Shown piece by piece: positions 21,885 to 30,421 of a DNA stretch of 64,000 bases. Source of the stretch: Cellulomonas wangleii (lineage in GTDB: Bacteria > Actinomycetota > Actinomycetes > Actinomycetales > Cellulomonadaceae); assembly GCF_018388445.1 (NCBI RefSeq), contig NZ_CP074405.1, positions 2,728,001 to 2,792,000 of the forward strand, read 5' to 3'. The position numbers and the translations under genes were made by a program. The notes beneath the pieces are model-generated. The model saw only the letters and a program-made list of their open reading frames with translations. It searched no databases and was not told where the DNA came from. Numbering within the stretch: the stretch's first letter is position 1; every line of letters starts with the position of its first letter.

Positions 21885-22693
21885 AGGTCGTACTCCACGA
21901 CCACCGGGGCGTGGTCGCTGAACCGCGCGGCGTACGTCTCCGCCCGGTCCACCACGGCGGTGCGGGCTGCCCGGGCGAGCGCGGGCGTCGCCAGCTGGTA
22001 GTCGATGCGCCACCCGGCGTCGTTGTCGAAGGCCTGACCCCGCCAGGACCACCACGTGTAGGGCCCCGGTCCGGGACCACCGAGGTCGCGGCCCAGATCC
22101 CGCCAGCCGAGCCCGTCGAACCACCGGTCCAGGTACGCGCGCTCCTCGGGCAGGAACCCGGCCTTCTTCAGGTTGCCCTTCCAGTTCTTGATGTCGACCT
22201 CGCGGTGGGCGATGTTGAGGTCGCCCGCGACCACCGCGAGCCCGTCGGCGGCCACCAGCGCCTCGAGCCGCGCGGTCACGTGCGCGAGGAACGCGTGCTT
22301 CTCGTCCATCGACGGCGCGCCGGCCGTGGCGGAGTGCAGGTAGGCGGACGCCACCGTGAGCGTCCGCGCGGGGTGCTCCCCCTCGGCCGGCACCTCGAGG
22401 TCGGCCTCGACCCACCGCCCGGCGTCGCCGGTGACACCCGTCCCGAGCCCGATGCGGACCGCGCTCATGGGCAGGCGCGACGCGATCGCCACCCCGGCGC
22501 GTCCCTTGGCGTGCCCCGCCTCGTGCGCCAGGTGCCACTCACCGGGCGGCAGGTGGTCGGCGAGGATCTCGTCCGAGCCGCGCACCTCCTGCAGCAGCAG
22601 GACGTCGGGCTTGCGGACGTCGAGCCACTCCCCCATGCCGCGGCGGAAGGCGGCCCGGATGCCGTTGACGTTGACGGTGGCGACGCGGAGCAC
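21881..22693 (-). CDS. xth: Exodeoxyribonuclease III (AP endonuclease family)
   Basis: Base-excision-repair nuclease that cuts at abasic sites and trims 3' ends. The 270-residue product has the exonuclease-endonuclease-phosphatase motifs: VATVNVNGIRA at the start, LLQEVRGSD with the metal-binding Glu, GDLNIAH, the WWSWRGQAFDNDAGWRIDYQL region and the terminal SDHAPVVV with the catalytic Asp-His. The GTG at 22693 is chosen because homology starts there and a CAGGAT -10-like box ends six bases upstream; a start at 22711 would put that box inside the gene. Confidence 0.94.
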   Translation of the reverse strand: MLRVATVNVNGIRAAFRRGMGEWLDVRKPDVLLLQEVRGSDEILADHLPPGEWHLAHEAGHAKGRAGVAIASRLPMSAVRIGLGTGVTGDAGRWVEADLEVPAEGEHPARTLTVASAYLHSATAGAPSMDEKHAFLAHVTARLEALVAADGLAVVAGDLNIAHREVDIKNWKGNLKKAGFLPEERAYLDRWFDGLGWRDLGRDLGGPGPGPYTWWSWRGQAFDNDAGWRIDYQLATPALARAARTAVVDRAETYAARFSDHAPVVVEYDL

Positions 22694-22699
22694 GCAGCC

Positions 22700-22705
22700 A
22701 TCCTG
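22700..22705 (-). promoter_or_regulatory. Candidate -10 box (CAGGAT) for exonuclease III, leaderless start
   Basis: CAGGAT on the minus strand ends six bases before the GTG at 22693; only the A and final T of the consensus are kept. Confidence 0.35.
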
Positions 22706-22750
22706 CCCCACCCCGCCGGCACCACCGCCGCCACCACGACGTCGCGCTCG

Positions 22751-23230
22751 TCACCCCTGCGCGTAGGCGGCCTCCAGCGGCGCGATCTCCAGCTTCTGCA
22801 TCCTCAGCATCGCCTGGGTGGCCCGCGCCACGCCCGCGGCATCGGGTCGCGACATGATCTCGTCGAGCGCCGTGGGCACGACCTGCCAGGACACCCCGTA
22901 CCGGTCCTTGAGCCAGCCGCACTGGCTGTGCACCCCGCCGCCGGCCACGAGTGCGTCCCAGTAGTGGTCGACCTCCTCCTGGGTCTCCACGCCCAGCACG
23001 AACGAGAACGCCTCGTCGGGGGTGAACTGCGGACCGGCCGTGAGGATCGTCACGGCGTGCCCGTCGAGCTCCAGCTCGACGAGGAAGGGTTCCCCCTCGG
23101 CGACGTCGGGGACGCCGGCCGGCGCGTGCTGGACGCGGGTGATCCGCGACCGCGGTACCACGGAGACGTAGAACTGCGCGGCCTCGTGACCCCGCTCGGC
23201 GAACCACAGGTGGGACCGGACCATGCCCAT
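22751..23230 (-). CDS. VOC family protein (PhnB/glyoxalase-like)
   Basis: A 159-residue vicinal-oxygen-chelate fold protein of the PhnB-like group (WFAERGHEAAQFYVSVVPRS at the start, VLGVETQEEVDHYWDALVAGG and GWLKDRYGVSWQVVP near the middle). Members are metal-binding or drug/antibiotic-binding proteins, many with unknown function, and no substrate can be assigned. The ATG at 23230 has GAGAGGAG upstream, which favours it over the second ATG two codons later. It lies after the folD terminator, so it is probably transcribed separately. Confidence 0.9.
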   Translation of the reverse strand: MGMVRSHLWFAERGHEAAQFYVSVVPRSRITRVQHAPAGVPDVAEGEPFLVELELDGHAVTILTAGPQFTPDEAFSFVLGVETQEEVDHYWDALVAGGGVHSQCGWLKDRYGVSWQVVPTALDEIMSRPDAAGVARATQAMLRMQKLEIAPLEAAYAQG

Positions 23231-23348
23231 GACGGGCTCCTCTCGTCGGCGCGTACCCCCGTACGGACCGGTGCCGTCCCCCCGACTCATCGCCCGGCAC
23301 CTGCCGGCCCGCGTCCCGCGTCCGGGGAGGCCGGTCCCCACGACGCCG

Positions 23349-23381
23349 ACGGGCCCGGGTCGACGTGCGACCCGGGCCCGT
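23349..23381. terminator. Hairpin terminator downstream of folD
   Basis: A perfect 14-bp stem (ACGGGCCCGGGTCG) with a five-base loop begins 18 bases after the folD stop in the direction of transcription. Confidence 0.75.
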
Positions 23382-23399
23382 GGGCGTGCGACGACGACG

Positions 23400-24281
23400 T
23401 CAGCCTGCCTGGCGCTCCGCGGTGGCGACGACGTTGGCCAGCAGCATCGCGCGGGTCATCGGCCCGACCCCGCCGGGGTTGGGCGAGACCCAGGACGCCA
23501 CGTCCCAGACGTTCGGGTGGACGTCGCCGACGATCCGGCTGCGGCCCGTCTCGGGGTCCTCGACGCGCGAGACGCCCACGTCCACGACGACGGCGCCCGG
23601 CTTGACGATCTCCGAGGTGATGATGCTCGGCACGCCCGCCGCGGCGATGACGACGTCGGCGTTGCGCGTGTGCTCCGCGAGGTCCTCGGTGCCCGTGTGG
23701 GTGAGCGTCACCGTGGCGTTGACGGCGCGCCGCGTGAGCAGCAGGCCGATGGACCGGCCCACGGTCACGCCGCGCCCCACGACGACGACGTCGGCCCCGC
23801 GCAGCGGGACGTCGTGCCGCTCGAGCAGCTCGATGATGCCCGCGGGCGTGCACGGCAGCGGCGACGTGATCTCGTCGTTGACCCGCAGCACCAGCCGCCC
23901 GAGGTTCATCGGGTGCAGGCCGTCGGCGTCCTTCTCGGGGTCGACCAGCTCGAGCACGCGGTGCGTGTCGATGCCCTGCGGCAGCGGCAGCTGGACGATG
24001 TACCCGGTGCAGGACGGGTCGTCGTTCAGCCGCTGCACGGCGGCCTCGATGTCGGCCTGCGTGGCGTCGGCGGGCAGCTCCTCACGCAGGGAGGCGATGC
24101 CGACCTCGGCGCAGTCCTTGTGCTTGCCGTTGACGTACCAGCGCGAGGCGGGGTCGTCGCCGACGAGCAGCGTGCCGAGCCCGGGCACCACGCCGCGCGC
24201 GGCCAGCGCCGCGACGCGGGTGGTGAGGTCGGCCTTGATGGCGGCGGCCGTGGCGCTGCCGTCGAGCTTCTGAGCGGTCAT
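23400..24281 (-). CDS. folD: Bifunctional methylenetetrahydrofolate dehydrogenase/methenyl-THF cyclohydrolase
   Basis: Interconverts 5,10-methylene-THF and 10-formyl-THF with NADP. The 293-residue product has the catalytic Lys in [16 protein letters not shown] (about residue 55), [24 protein letters not shown], and the nucleotide-binding [16 protein letters not shown]; the sequence ends in the family motif [14 protein letters not shown]. It follows glyA on the minus strand with 14 bases between, so serine-derived methylene-THF and its oxidation to formyl-THF are made from one riboswitch-controlled transcript. Confidence 0.97.
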   Translation of the reverse strand: MTAQKLDGSATAAAIKADLTTRVAALAARGVVPGLGTLLVGDDPASRWYVNGKHKDCAEVGIASLREELPADATQADIEAAVQRLNDDPSCTGYIVQLPLPQGIDTHRVLELVDPEKDADGLHPMNLGRLVLRVNDEITSPLPCTPAGIIELLERHDVPLRGADVVVVGRGVTVGRSIGLLLTRRAVNATVTLTHTGTEDLAEHTRNADVVIAAAGVPSIITSEIVKPGAVVVDVGVSRVEDPETGRSRIVGDVHPNVWDVASWVSPNPGGVGPMTRAMLLANVVATAERQAG

Positions 24282-24295
24282 CGGTGGGCCGCCGC

Positions 24296-25576
24296 TCAGT
24301 ACTGCTGCAGGCCGGGGTACAGGGGGAACGCCTCGGTCAGCTTGCGCACCCGGGCGGCCAGCGCCTCGACGTCGGCCGACGTGCCCTCGACCAGTGCGGT
24401 GGCGATGATGTCGGCGACCTCGGTGAACTCCGCGTCGCCGAAGCCGCGCGTGGCCAGCGCGGGCGTGCCGATGCGCAGGCCGGACGTGACGCGCGGGGGG
24501 CGCGGGTCGAAGGGCACCGCGTTGCGGTTGACCGTGACGCCCGCGGAGTGCAGGAGGTCCTCGGCCTGCTGGCCGTCGAGCGTGGAGTGGCGCAGGTCGA
24601 CGAGCACGAGGTGGACATCGGTGCCGCCGGTGAGCACAGAGACGCCGGCCGCGGCCACGTCCGGGGCGGTGAGGCGGTCGGCGATGATGCGCGCGCCGTC
24701 GATGGTGCGCTGCTGACGCGCCTTGAAGTCCTCGCCCGCGGCGATCTTGAACGCGACGGCCTTGGCGGCGATCACGTGCATGAGCGGGCCGCCCTGCTGG
24801 CCCGGGAACACCGCGGAGTCGATCTTCTTGGCGTACTCGCCCTTGCTGAGGATGAAGCCGGAGCGGGGGCCGCCGATGGTCTTGTGCACGGTGGACGACA
24901 CGACGTCCGCGTACGGCACGGGCGACGGGTGCACGTCCGCGGCGACCAGGCCGGCGAAGTGCGCCATGTCGACCCACAGCTTGGCGCCGACCTCGTCCGC
25001 GATCTCGCGGAACGCGGCGAAGTCGAGGTGGCGCGGGTACGCCGACCAGCCGCCGATGATCACGTCGGGCCGGTGCTGGAGGGCCGCCTTGCGCACGGCC
25101 TCGGGGTCGACCCGGAAGGTCTGCGGGTCGACGCCGTACGCGGCGACGTCGTAGAGCTTGCCCGAGAAGTTGATGCGCATGCCGTGCGTGAGGTGCCCGC
25201 CGTGCGCCAGGTCGAGGCCGAGGATCTTGTCGCCGGCGTTGATGAGCGCGTGCAGCACCGCGGCGTTGGCCGTGGCGCCCGAGTGCGGCTGGACGTTGGC
25301 GTGCTCGGCGCCGAACAGGGCCTTGGCACGGTCGATCGCGATGGTCTCGGCGATGTCGACCTGCTCGCAGCCGCCGTAGTAGCGGCGGCCCGGGTAGCCC
25401 TCGGCGTACTTGTTGGTCAGCACGGAGCCCTGCGCCTGCAGGACGGCGCGCGGCACGAAGTTCTCCGACGCGATCATCTCGAGGGTGTTCTGCTGGCGGG
25501 CCAGCTCACCGTCGAGGACGGCGGCGATCTCGGGGTCGAGGTCGGAGATGTTCTGGTCGAGCACGTTCTCGCTCAT
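24296..25576 (-). CDS. glyA: Serine hydroxymethyltransferase
   Basis: PLP enzyme that converts serine and THF to glycine and 5,10-methylene-THF. The 426-residue product has the family N-terminus ([20 protein letters not shown]), the [17 protein letters not shown] stretch, and the PLP lysine in [14 protein letters not shown] (about residue 231). The ATG at 25576 is preceded by AGGAGC. A ZTP riboswitch lies in the 5' leader, which fits the need for one-carbon units when the purine intermediate ZMP/ZTP accumulates. Confidence 0.97.
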   Translation of the reverse strand: MSENVLDQNISDLDPEIAAVLDGELARQQNTLEMIASENFVPRAVLQAQGSVLTNKYAEGYPGRRYYGGCEQVDIAETIAIDRAKALFGAEHANVQPHSGATANAAVLHALINAGDKILGLDLAHGGHLTHGMRINFSGKLYDVAAYGVDPQTFRVDPEAVRKAALQHRPDVIIGGWSAYPRHLDFAAFREIADEVGAKLWVDMAHFAGLVAADVHPSPVPYADVVSSTVHKTIGGPRSGFILSKGEYAKKIDSAVFPGQQGGPLMHVIAAKAVAFKIAAGEDFKARQQRTIDGARIIADRLTAPDVAAAGVSVLTGGTDVHLVLVDLRHSTLDGQQAEDLLHSAGVTVNRNAVPFDPRPPRVTSGLRIGTPALATRGFGDAEFTEVADIIATALVEGTSADVEALAARVRKLTEAFPLYPGLQQY

Positions 25577-25644
25577 ACGAAGGGCTCCTGTCGCAGTCAA
25601 CTGTGCGGGCGTCCGGCGCACCGCACACGTCGGGTGTGGGGCGA

Positions 25645-25730
25645 CCGAGGGCCCAGGCGTCCGACCCGTTGGTCCAGCTGCTGCGTCGCTCCCCGGTGGT
25701 GACCCACCTGCTGCGCCAGTCGCGACCGGG
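25645..25730 (-). ncRNA. ZTP (pfl) riboswitch upstream of glyA-folD
   Basis: Read on the minus strand, the leader contains the conserved ZTP-aptamer blocks in order: CGCGACTGGCG, then CACCACCGGGGAGCGAC, then ACGCCTGGGC, with a variable insert between the second and third. This RNA senses ZMP/ZTP and typically controls folate and purine genes. A TAGGCT -10 box (25733-25738) sits just upstream of the aptamer, placing the transcript start near 25727. The ribosome site of glyA lies about 60 bases after the aptamer; the expression platform is not obvious here. Confidence 0.88.
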
Positions 25731-25732
25731 AC

Positions 25733-25738
25733 AGCCTA
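25733..25738 (-). promoter_or_regulatory. Candidate -10 box (TAGGCT) for the glyA riboswitch transcript
   Basis: TAGGCT on the minus strand is immediately upstream of the ZTP aptamer, so nearly the whole leader is riboswitch. Confidence 0.5.
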
Positions 25739-26171
25739 GCAACGTGCCACGCGCGGCGGGCGTCGCGTCCACGGGACGCCGCCCACGAGCGCGCCGCGCG
25801 GCCCGTGGTCGACGGTCGGCCCGGCACCGATGCCCCCCCCCCCACGCCACCCACGTCGGGGTGGAACGCGAACGGCCAGAGGGGCATGCCGTCGCCGTGG
25901 CCGACATGCATCTCGCCGGTCCCGACGTCGCCGCCCTCCCCCCACGGCCACGTGGACCCCGTGCACGTCGTCGCTGCACGCGGTGCGGACCTCGACGTCG
26001 AGCCACGCGTCGTCCAGACGGACCCCGGACCACCAGGCGACGAGGGCCCCGCCGCACCGTCCACGTGAGGTCGCCGCTCAGGGTGAGGTCGACGCACTCG
26101 TCCGCGTCGCCCGGGCGGGCGTCGGCCGCCTCGTGTCCCGCGTCCGCGGGTGCGAGCCGTGCGGGCGGCAC
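25736..26171 (-). pseudogene. Probable frameshift-damaged gene of unknown function
   Basis: No intact frame covers this stretch, but coding-like pieces join across frames. A GTG at 26171, one base after the stop of the upstream membrane-protein gene, opens a frame containing DECVDLTLSGDLTWTV. About 26045 the plausible sequence moves to a second frame (ALVAWWSGVRLDDAWLDVEV and onward). Near 25935, at a G-run, it moves again to a frame reading GTGEMHVGHGDGMPLWPF. A tract of 11 Gs on the minus strand (25833-25843) follows. The pieces use the same codon bias as the neighbours. It could be a decaying gene, a sequencing error at G-runs, or chance. No family is recognised. Confidence 0.45.
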
Positions 26172-26172
26172 G

Positions 26173-27672
26173 TCAGATGTACCCGCCGGTGCCGGGCGCG
26201 GCGGGCGCGGCCGGGGCGACGGGGCCCGGCCCCGGCCCGCGCAGCAGCACCACGCCGGCACCGCCGAGCGAGGCGGTGGCCAGCCACCGCATGCCGGACA
26301 GCGGGCAGACCCGGACGGACGCCGCCCGCCCCGCGACCGGGAGGACACCGGTCGCCACGCCGAGATGGGACGTCGCGTACCGCTCGGCGAAGCGCCCCAC
26401 GAGGGCCGAGACCTGCCAGCACCGGCAGGTCGCGGCCTGCTCGAGCTCGGCGGCGTCCACCTCGGCGCGGGTGCGGGCCGCCGCACGTCGGCGACGCTCC
26501 CGGTCCGCGCGCACCCCCGCCCACACCGCGAGCGACGGGACGACCAGCCAGCACAGGCCGAACACGACGCCCGCGACCTGCACCGGGACGCCGTGCACGG
26601 GGTCGAGCGCCCACTGGCCCCACCACACACCGAGCGGCACGCCGACCCCGAGGCCGCACACCGCGCCGAGCGAAGGGAGCAGGCGCAGCGACGTCAGGTT
26701 CTCCTGCGGCTGACCGGACCTCTCGTCGAACCGCAGGGCGACGAGGGCGTCCCAGGCGCGGCCGTCGGCCACGGACATGCCGTGCACCGGTGGCCACCAG
26801 CGCCGCGACGCCCGGATCGCGGCAGCCCCGAGGATCATGCCGGGCAGCCCGTGCCGGACCAGCACCATGGAGAGCCCGAGCGCGACCACGAGCACCAGGA
26901 ACGGGACGACGCGCTGCGAGATCCGGCGGCGCGGCGCGTGCGCGGCCTCCAGGGCGTCGAGCGCCTCGCTCCTCGGACCCAGGCGACAGACCGCGGCCGT
27001 CAGCAGGGCCGCACCGGCGGCGTCGCCCCGCGCCACGAGCAGGCGCGTCGTCGCCTCGAGCGTCGCGACGTCCTCCCAGGGGCGTGGGACCGCCCCGACC
27101 AGCTCGTGCGCCCCCTGGGCCACCCGTGTGACGAGCGCGCGCGGGTCGGTGCCGCGACGCCCCTGCACCCACGCCGCGACGCACCGGCTCAGGGCGTGGG
27201 GCGTGCGCACGCCGTGGTCCGCAACGACGCTGAGCCACACGTCGTCCGCGAGCGCCTGCTGACCTGCACCCTCGGCGGCGGCACCGAGCACGTACAGGTA
27301 GGTGAGCCGCACCTGCGCCGGGAGCGTCGAGCCGGCGGCCACGAGGCGCGACAGCTCGTCCTGGCGGCCGAGCGCCGCGCGGCACCCGAGCACGACGAGG
27401 TGGTCGACGTTGCGGGGGCCGTCCGCCGGCACGTCGGCCACGCCGGCCGTCTCGAGCAGCGCGAGCGCACCAGCGGCGTCGCCGGCGAGCAGCGCGAGAC
27501 GGGCGCGCCCGGACGTGCCGCGCGGGTCGTCGACCTGCGACCACAGCGCCGCGGCCAGCGGTACGTCGTCGACGTCCTCGGCGGCGAGCGCCCACGCGCT
27601 CGACAGCTCCCGACGGTCGGCGCCGGCCGCCCCGTCGAGGGGATGGGACGAGGAGGCCGGGGCACGCGTCAC
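26173..27672 (-). CDS. Large membrane protein of unknown function
   Basis: A 499-residue protein not assigned to a known family. The first half (about residues 1-240) is Ala/Leu/Asp-rich and helical with repeat-like spacing, resembling a TPR-type solenoid (LWSQVDDPRGTSGRARLALL, DAAGALALLETAG). About four membrane segments lie in the middle (residues about 255-300 and 340-390). A charged RADRERRRRAAARTRAEVDAA helix follows, then a Gly/Ala/Pro-rich tail ending GTGGYI. The GTG start at 27672 is by length of the open frame only. The damaged gene at 26171 would have been its operon partner. Confidence 0.7.
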   Translation of the reverse strand: MTRAPASSSHPLDGAAGADRRELSSAWALAAEDVDDVPLAAALWSQVDDPRGTSGRARLALLAGDAAGALALLETAGVADVPADGPRNVDHLVVLGCRAALGRQDELSRLVAAGSTLPAQVRLTYLYVLGAAAEGAGQQALADDVWLSVVADHGVRTPHALSRCVAAWVQGRRGTDPRALVTRVAQGAHELVGAVPRPWEDVATLEATTRLLVARGDAAGAALLTAAVCRLGPRSEALDALEAAHAPRRRISQRVVPFLVLVVALGLSMVLVRHGLPGMILGAAAIRASRRWWPPVHGMSVADGRAWDALVALRFDERSGQPQENLTSLRLLPSLGAVCGLGVGVPLGVWWGQWALDPVHGVPVQVAGVVFGLCWLVVPSLAVWAGVRADRERRRRAAARTRAEVDAAELEQAATCRCWQVSALVGRFAERYATSHLGVATGVLPVAGRAASVRVCPLSGMRWLATASLGGAGVVLLRGPGPGPVAPAAPAAPGTGGYI

Positions 27673-27785
27673 ACCCTGGCATCGGCAGGACGTACCCCCC
27701 GGTTGAGCGCATAACCGTCATCGGTGACGCACGGGCCCCGGGCGGCGGCCGCGCCTGCGGGCGCGGCTCATGCGCGAGGTCGCCG

Positions 27786-27839
27786 CACCGCGTGAGGCGG
27801 CCGCGGCACCCGTCGGGTGCACGGCCGCCTCACGCGGTG
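27786..27839. terminator. Large hairpin overlapping the MarR gene stop
   Basis: A perfect 18-bp inverted repeat (CACCGCGTGAGGCGGCCG and complement) with an 18-base loop that itself can form GCACCC/GGGTGC. It overlaps the MarR stop codon at 27830 and should terminate that transcript. Confidence 0.75.
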
Positions 27840-28366
27840 GTCGGCGGCTCCTCGAGCGCCGCGAGCCAGGTGCGCAGGGCGTCCTCGAGCCCGTGGGCCT
27901 GCGCCGGCGTCAGCACGTCGACGAGTCGACGCTCGTTGGCCATGTGGTCGGCGAACGCGGCGTCGATGACCTCGCGACCCCGCGCGGTGAGGGCGACGAC
28001 GCGGGCGCGGGCGTCGCTGTCGCTCACGCGTCGCGTGACGAGCCCGGCCTGCTCCAGCCGGTCGATGCGCTTGGTCATGCCGCCGCTGGTGACCAGCGTG
28101 TGGAGGGCGAGGTCACCGGGCGAGCGCTCGTACGGCGCCCCGGCCCGACGCAGCGTGGCGAGGACGTCGAACTCGCCCTCGGTCAGGCCGTGCCGCTCGT
28201 AGACCGTGACGAGCTCCTCCGTGAGGTGCCGGGCGACGCGGTGCAGGCGCCCGATCACCTGCTGCGGCTGCAGGTCGAGGTCGGGGCGCTCCCGGTGCCA
28301 CGCCTGAGCGATCAGGTCGAGGCGGTCGGGTGCGTCGTCGCCGCGCACGGGATCGGGCCTGTCCAC
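27830..28366 (-). CDS. MarR family transcriptional regulator
   Basis: A 178-residue winged-helix regulator. The MarR core is visible: GLTEGEFDVLATLRRAG, then SGGMTKRIDRLEQAGLVTR (recognition helix) and the wing SDARARVVALT. It is divergent from an EamA-type exporter with only 39 bases between the starts, packed with palindromes, so it most likely represses both genes and responds to an unknown small molecule. The GTG start lies six bases after a TATATT box, indicating a leaderless mRNA. Confidence 0.93.
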   Translation of the reverse strand: MDRPDPVRGDDAPDRLDLIAQAWHRERPDLDLQPQQVIGRLHRVARHLTEELVTVYERHGLTEGEFDVLATLRRAGAPYERSPGDLALHTLVTSGGMTKRIDRLEQAGLVTRRVSDSDARARVVALTARGREVIDAAFADHMANERRLVDVLTPAQAHGLEDALRTWLAALEEPPTTA

Positions 28367-28370
28367 CCCC

Positions 28371-28384
28371 GGAATATATCTTCC
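28371..28384. promoter_or_regulatory. Operator-like palindrome over the MarR -10 box
   Basis: GGAATATATCTTCC matches its own complement at 12 of 14 positions and contains the minus-strand TATATT (28373-28378) that lies six bases before the MarR start. Binding here would block MarR transcription. Confidence 0.5.
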
Positions 28385-28389
28385 CCGTC

Positions 28390-28402
28390 AGACATTTTGT
28401 CT
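28390..28402. promoter_or_regulatory. Operator-like palindrome upstream of the EamA exporter
   Basis: AGACA-TTT-TGTCT, a perfect 5-bp inverted repeat, overlaps CATTTT (28393-28398), a -10-like box seven bases before the exporter ATG. Confidence 0.5.
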
Positions 28403-28411
28403 TCCATGGAA
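28402..28411. promoter_or_regulatory. Palindrome over the EamA start codon
   Basis: TTCCATGGAA is a perfect ten-base palindrome centred on the ATG at 28406. It shares GGAA/TTCC ends with the site at 28371, so both may be MarR contacts. Confidence 0.35.
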
Positions 28412-29338
28412 AATACCTGGCGCTGGTCGCTGCTCGCCGCCGTCGCACCCGTCACCTGGGGCGCGGCCTACTTCGTCACGGCGCACACCCTGCCCGCGAC
28501 CCACCCGTTGTGGGGCTCGGTGCTGCGCGCGCTGCCCGCGGGGCTGGTCCTGCTCGCCCTCGCCCGCCGCGCACCCCGCGGCGCCTGGTGGTGGCGGTCG
28601 CTCGTCCTCGGCACGCTCAACATGAGCGCGTTCTTCGTGCTCGTGTACGTCGCCGCCCAGCGCCTGCCCACGTCCGTGGCCTCCACGGTGATGGCCGTGT
28701 CACCGTTCGCGCTCGTGCTCGTGGCCTGGCCGCTGCTCGGCCAGCGCCCGCGGGTCGCGTCGCTCGCCGGGGCGGGCCTCGGGTTCGCCGGCGTCGTCGC
28801 GATGCTCGTCACCGGGAGCGTGCGGATCGACCCGCTCGGCGTGCTCGCCGGCGCCGCCGCGATGGTCATGTCGTCCGTCGGGTTCGTCCTGGCCACGCGG
28901 TGGAAGGACGACGTCGACGTGCTGACGACGACGTCCTGGCAGCTGGTGGCCGGCGGGCTGCTGCTGGTGCCCGTCGCGGTCGTGGTCGAGGGCGCTCCCC
29001 CGGCGCTCGACGGTCGCGGCTGGCTCGGGCTGGCGTTCCTGTCGCTCGTCGCCACCGCGCTGGCCTACGTCGCGTGGTTCACCGCGCTGCGCCACCTGCC
29101 CGCGAGCGCCGTGGGGCTCGTCGGGCTGCTCAACCCCGTCACCGGCGTCGTCGTCGGGCTCACGCTCGGCGGCGAGCGCCTCACCGGGCTGCAGACGCTC
29201 GGCGTCGTGGCCGTCCTCGCCGCCGTGCTCCTGGGTCAGCCCTCGCTCCAGGCACGGCTGCGCGGCCGACGCGCGGCACCCGGCCGCGACCACGGCCCGG
29301 TGAGACCGCCGGCGCAGCTCACGCCGGTGGGCCGCTGA
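28406..29338 (+). CDS. EamA/DMT family transporter (putative exporter)
   Basis: A 310-residue membrane protein with about ten helices in two EamA repeats, the drug/metabolite transporter architecture (first repeat begins LLAAVAPVTWGAAYFVTA; second contains LAYVAWFTALRHLPASAVGL). Members export amino acids, nucleotides or other metabolites, and the substrate is unknown. The ATG at 28406 is the first codon after the operator region. It is divergent from the MarR regulator that probably controls it. Confidence 0.93.
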   Translation: MENTWRWSLLAAVAPVTWGAAYFVTAHTLPATHPLWGSVLRALPAGLVLLALARRAPRGAWWWRSLVLGTLNMSAFFVLVYVAAQRLPTSVASTVMAVSPFALVLVAWPLLGQRPRVASLAGAGLGFAGVVAMLVTGSVRIDPLGVLAGAAAMVMSSVGFVLATRWKDDVDVLTTTSWQLVAGGLLLVPVAVVVEGAPPALDGRGWLGLAFLSLVATALAYVAWFTALRHLPASAVGLVGLLNPVTGVVVGLTLGGERLTGLQTLGVVAVLAAVLLGQPSLQARLRGRRAAPGRDHGPVRPPAQLTPVGR

Positions 29339-29410
29339 GCCACGGGCCGGTGCGCCACCCGGCGGCCCGGCCGACGCCGGCGCGGAGGTCCCGCCCGCCA
29401 CCGCGCCGGT

Positions 29411-30421
29411 TCACCCCCGCGCGCACACCGCCCACGACTCGCAGCCGAGCGGCTCGAGCGACGGCGCCACGGGCGTCCCCTCCACCGGCCGCTGCTCGAG
29501 GAAGAGCGTCCGCTCGTCGTACTGCGGCGACCGGCTCTCGAGCAGCAGACCCGTCGCGGGGTCACGGACCAGCAACGCCTGCGTGCCGTCGGCCGCGGTG
29601 CGCCGCAGCACCTCGCCTGCCCGGCCGCGCGAGTCCTGGCCGGTGCTCGACGTCGTCCCCGGGACGAGGGCCGCGACCCCCCAGTACGCGTCGCGCAGGT
29701 CGCGGCGCAGCAGGCCGCCGCGATGGGAGAGCTCCTCGATCACCTGCTCGAACAGGGCGTCGTCACGAGACGGTCCGTCCGTCGGCAGGGCGTCGGCGAT
29801 GGCGCGCGTGAGGTCGACGGGGTCGGTCGGCAGCGACCTCGGGTCCGACAGGGCGTCGTACCGCACACCGTCCAGGAGGTACGTGCCGCTGAGCACGTCG
29901 AGGGGCCCCAGACCGATGGCCCGGCCCAGGTCGCCGTCGATGACCAGCAGCCCCGGACGCTCGCGGCTCGTCCACCACTCGATGCGCTCGTCGATGTGCT
30001 CCGACCGCGAGCCCGGGCCCGGCGGGACCTCTTCACCCGTGCGCTTCTCGGCCAGGACGTACCAGTACGCGGCGTCGCCGTCCCAGGGGTCGCCGGGTAC
30101 GCCCGTGACCGTGCCGTCGTCCGCGACCGTCGCGACGGCGGGCGGGACGAGCGCGGCCGCCCCCACGGCGTCCGGCGACGCGCTCGGTGCGGGGGTCCCG
30201 CCGTCCGGCACCGCGGGGACGACCTGGGGCAGCCCCGCACCCGACGCCCCCCAGACTGTCCCGACGACCGCGACCAGGACGATCGCCGCACTCGTGCCCC
30301 ACGTCACCGCGCGGCGGCGGCGCGCTCGCGGCACGACGTTCCGCACGTCGACCACGACCTGCGGGACGACCCTCTCCACCCGGTCGCGCAGCTGCTGGGC
30401 GATGTCCTCGTCCGCGGTCAC
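29411..30421 (-). CDS. Membrane-anchored partner of the ECF sigma factor, CU044_5270-like
   Basis: A 336-residue protein with a short cytoplasmic N-terminus (MTADEDIAQQLRDRVERVV), one membrane segment (about residues 41-60) and a large extracellular domain containing two cysteines near the C-terminus (GCESWAVCARG). The GTG start overlaps the sigma-factor stop by four bases (GTGA). The order sigma then single-pass protein is the usual sigma/anti-sigma arrangement, but the cytoplasmic part is short and lacks the HxxxCxxC zinc motif, so an anti-sigma role is inferred from context only. Confidence 0.8.
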   Translation of the reverse strand: MTADEDIAQQLRDRVERVVPQVVVDVRNVVPRARRRRAVTWGTSAAIVLVAVVGTVWGASGAGLPQVVPAVPDGGTPAPSASPDAVGAAALVPPAVATVADDGTVTGVPGDPWDGDAAYWYVLAEKRTGEEVPPGPGSRSEHIDERIEWWTSRERPGLLVIDGDLGRAIGLGPLDVLSGTYLLDGVRYDALSDPRSLPTDPVDLTRAIADALPTDGPSRDDALFEQVIEELSHRGGLLRRDLRDAYWGVAALVPGTTSSTGQDSRGRAGEVLRRTAADGTQALLVRDPATGLLLESRSPQYDERTLFLEQRPVEGTPVAPSLEPLGCESWAVCARG

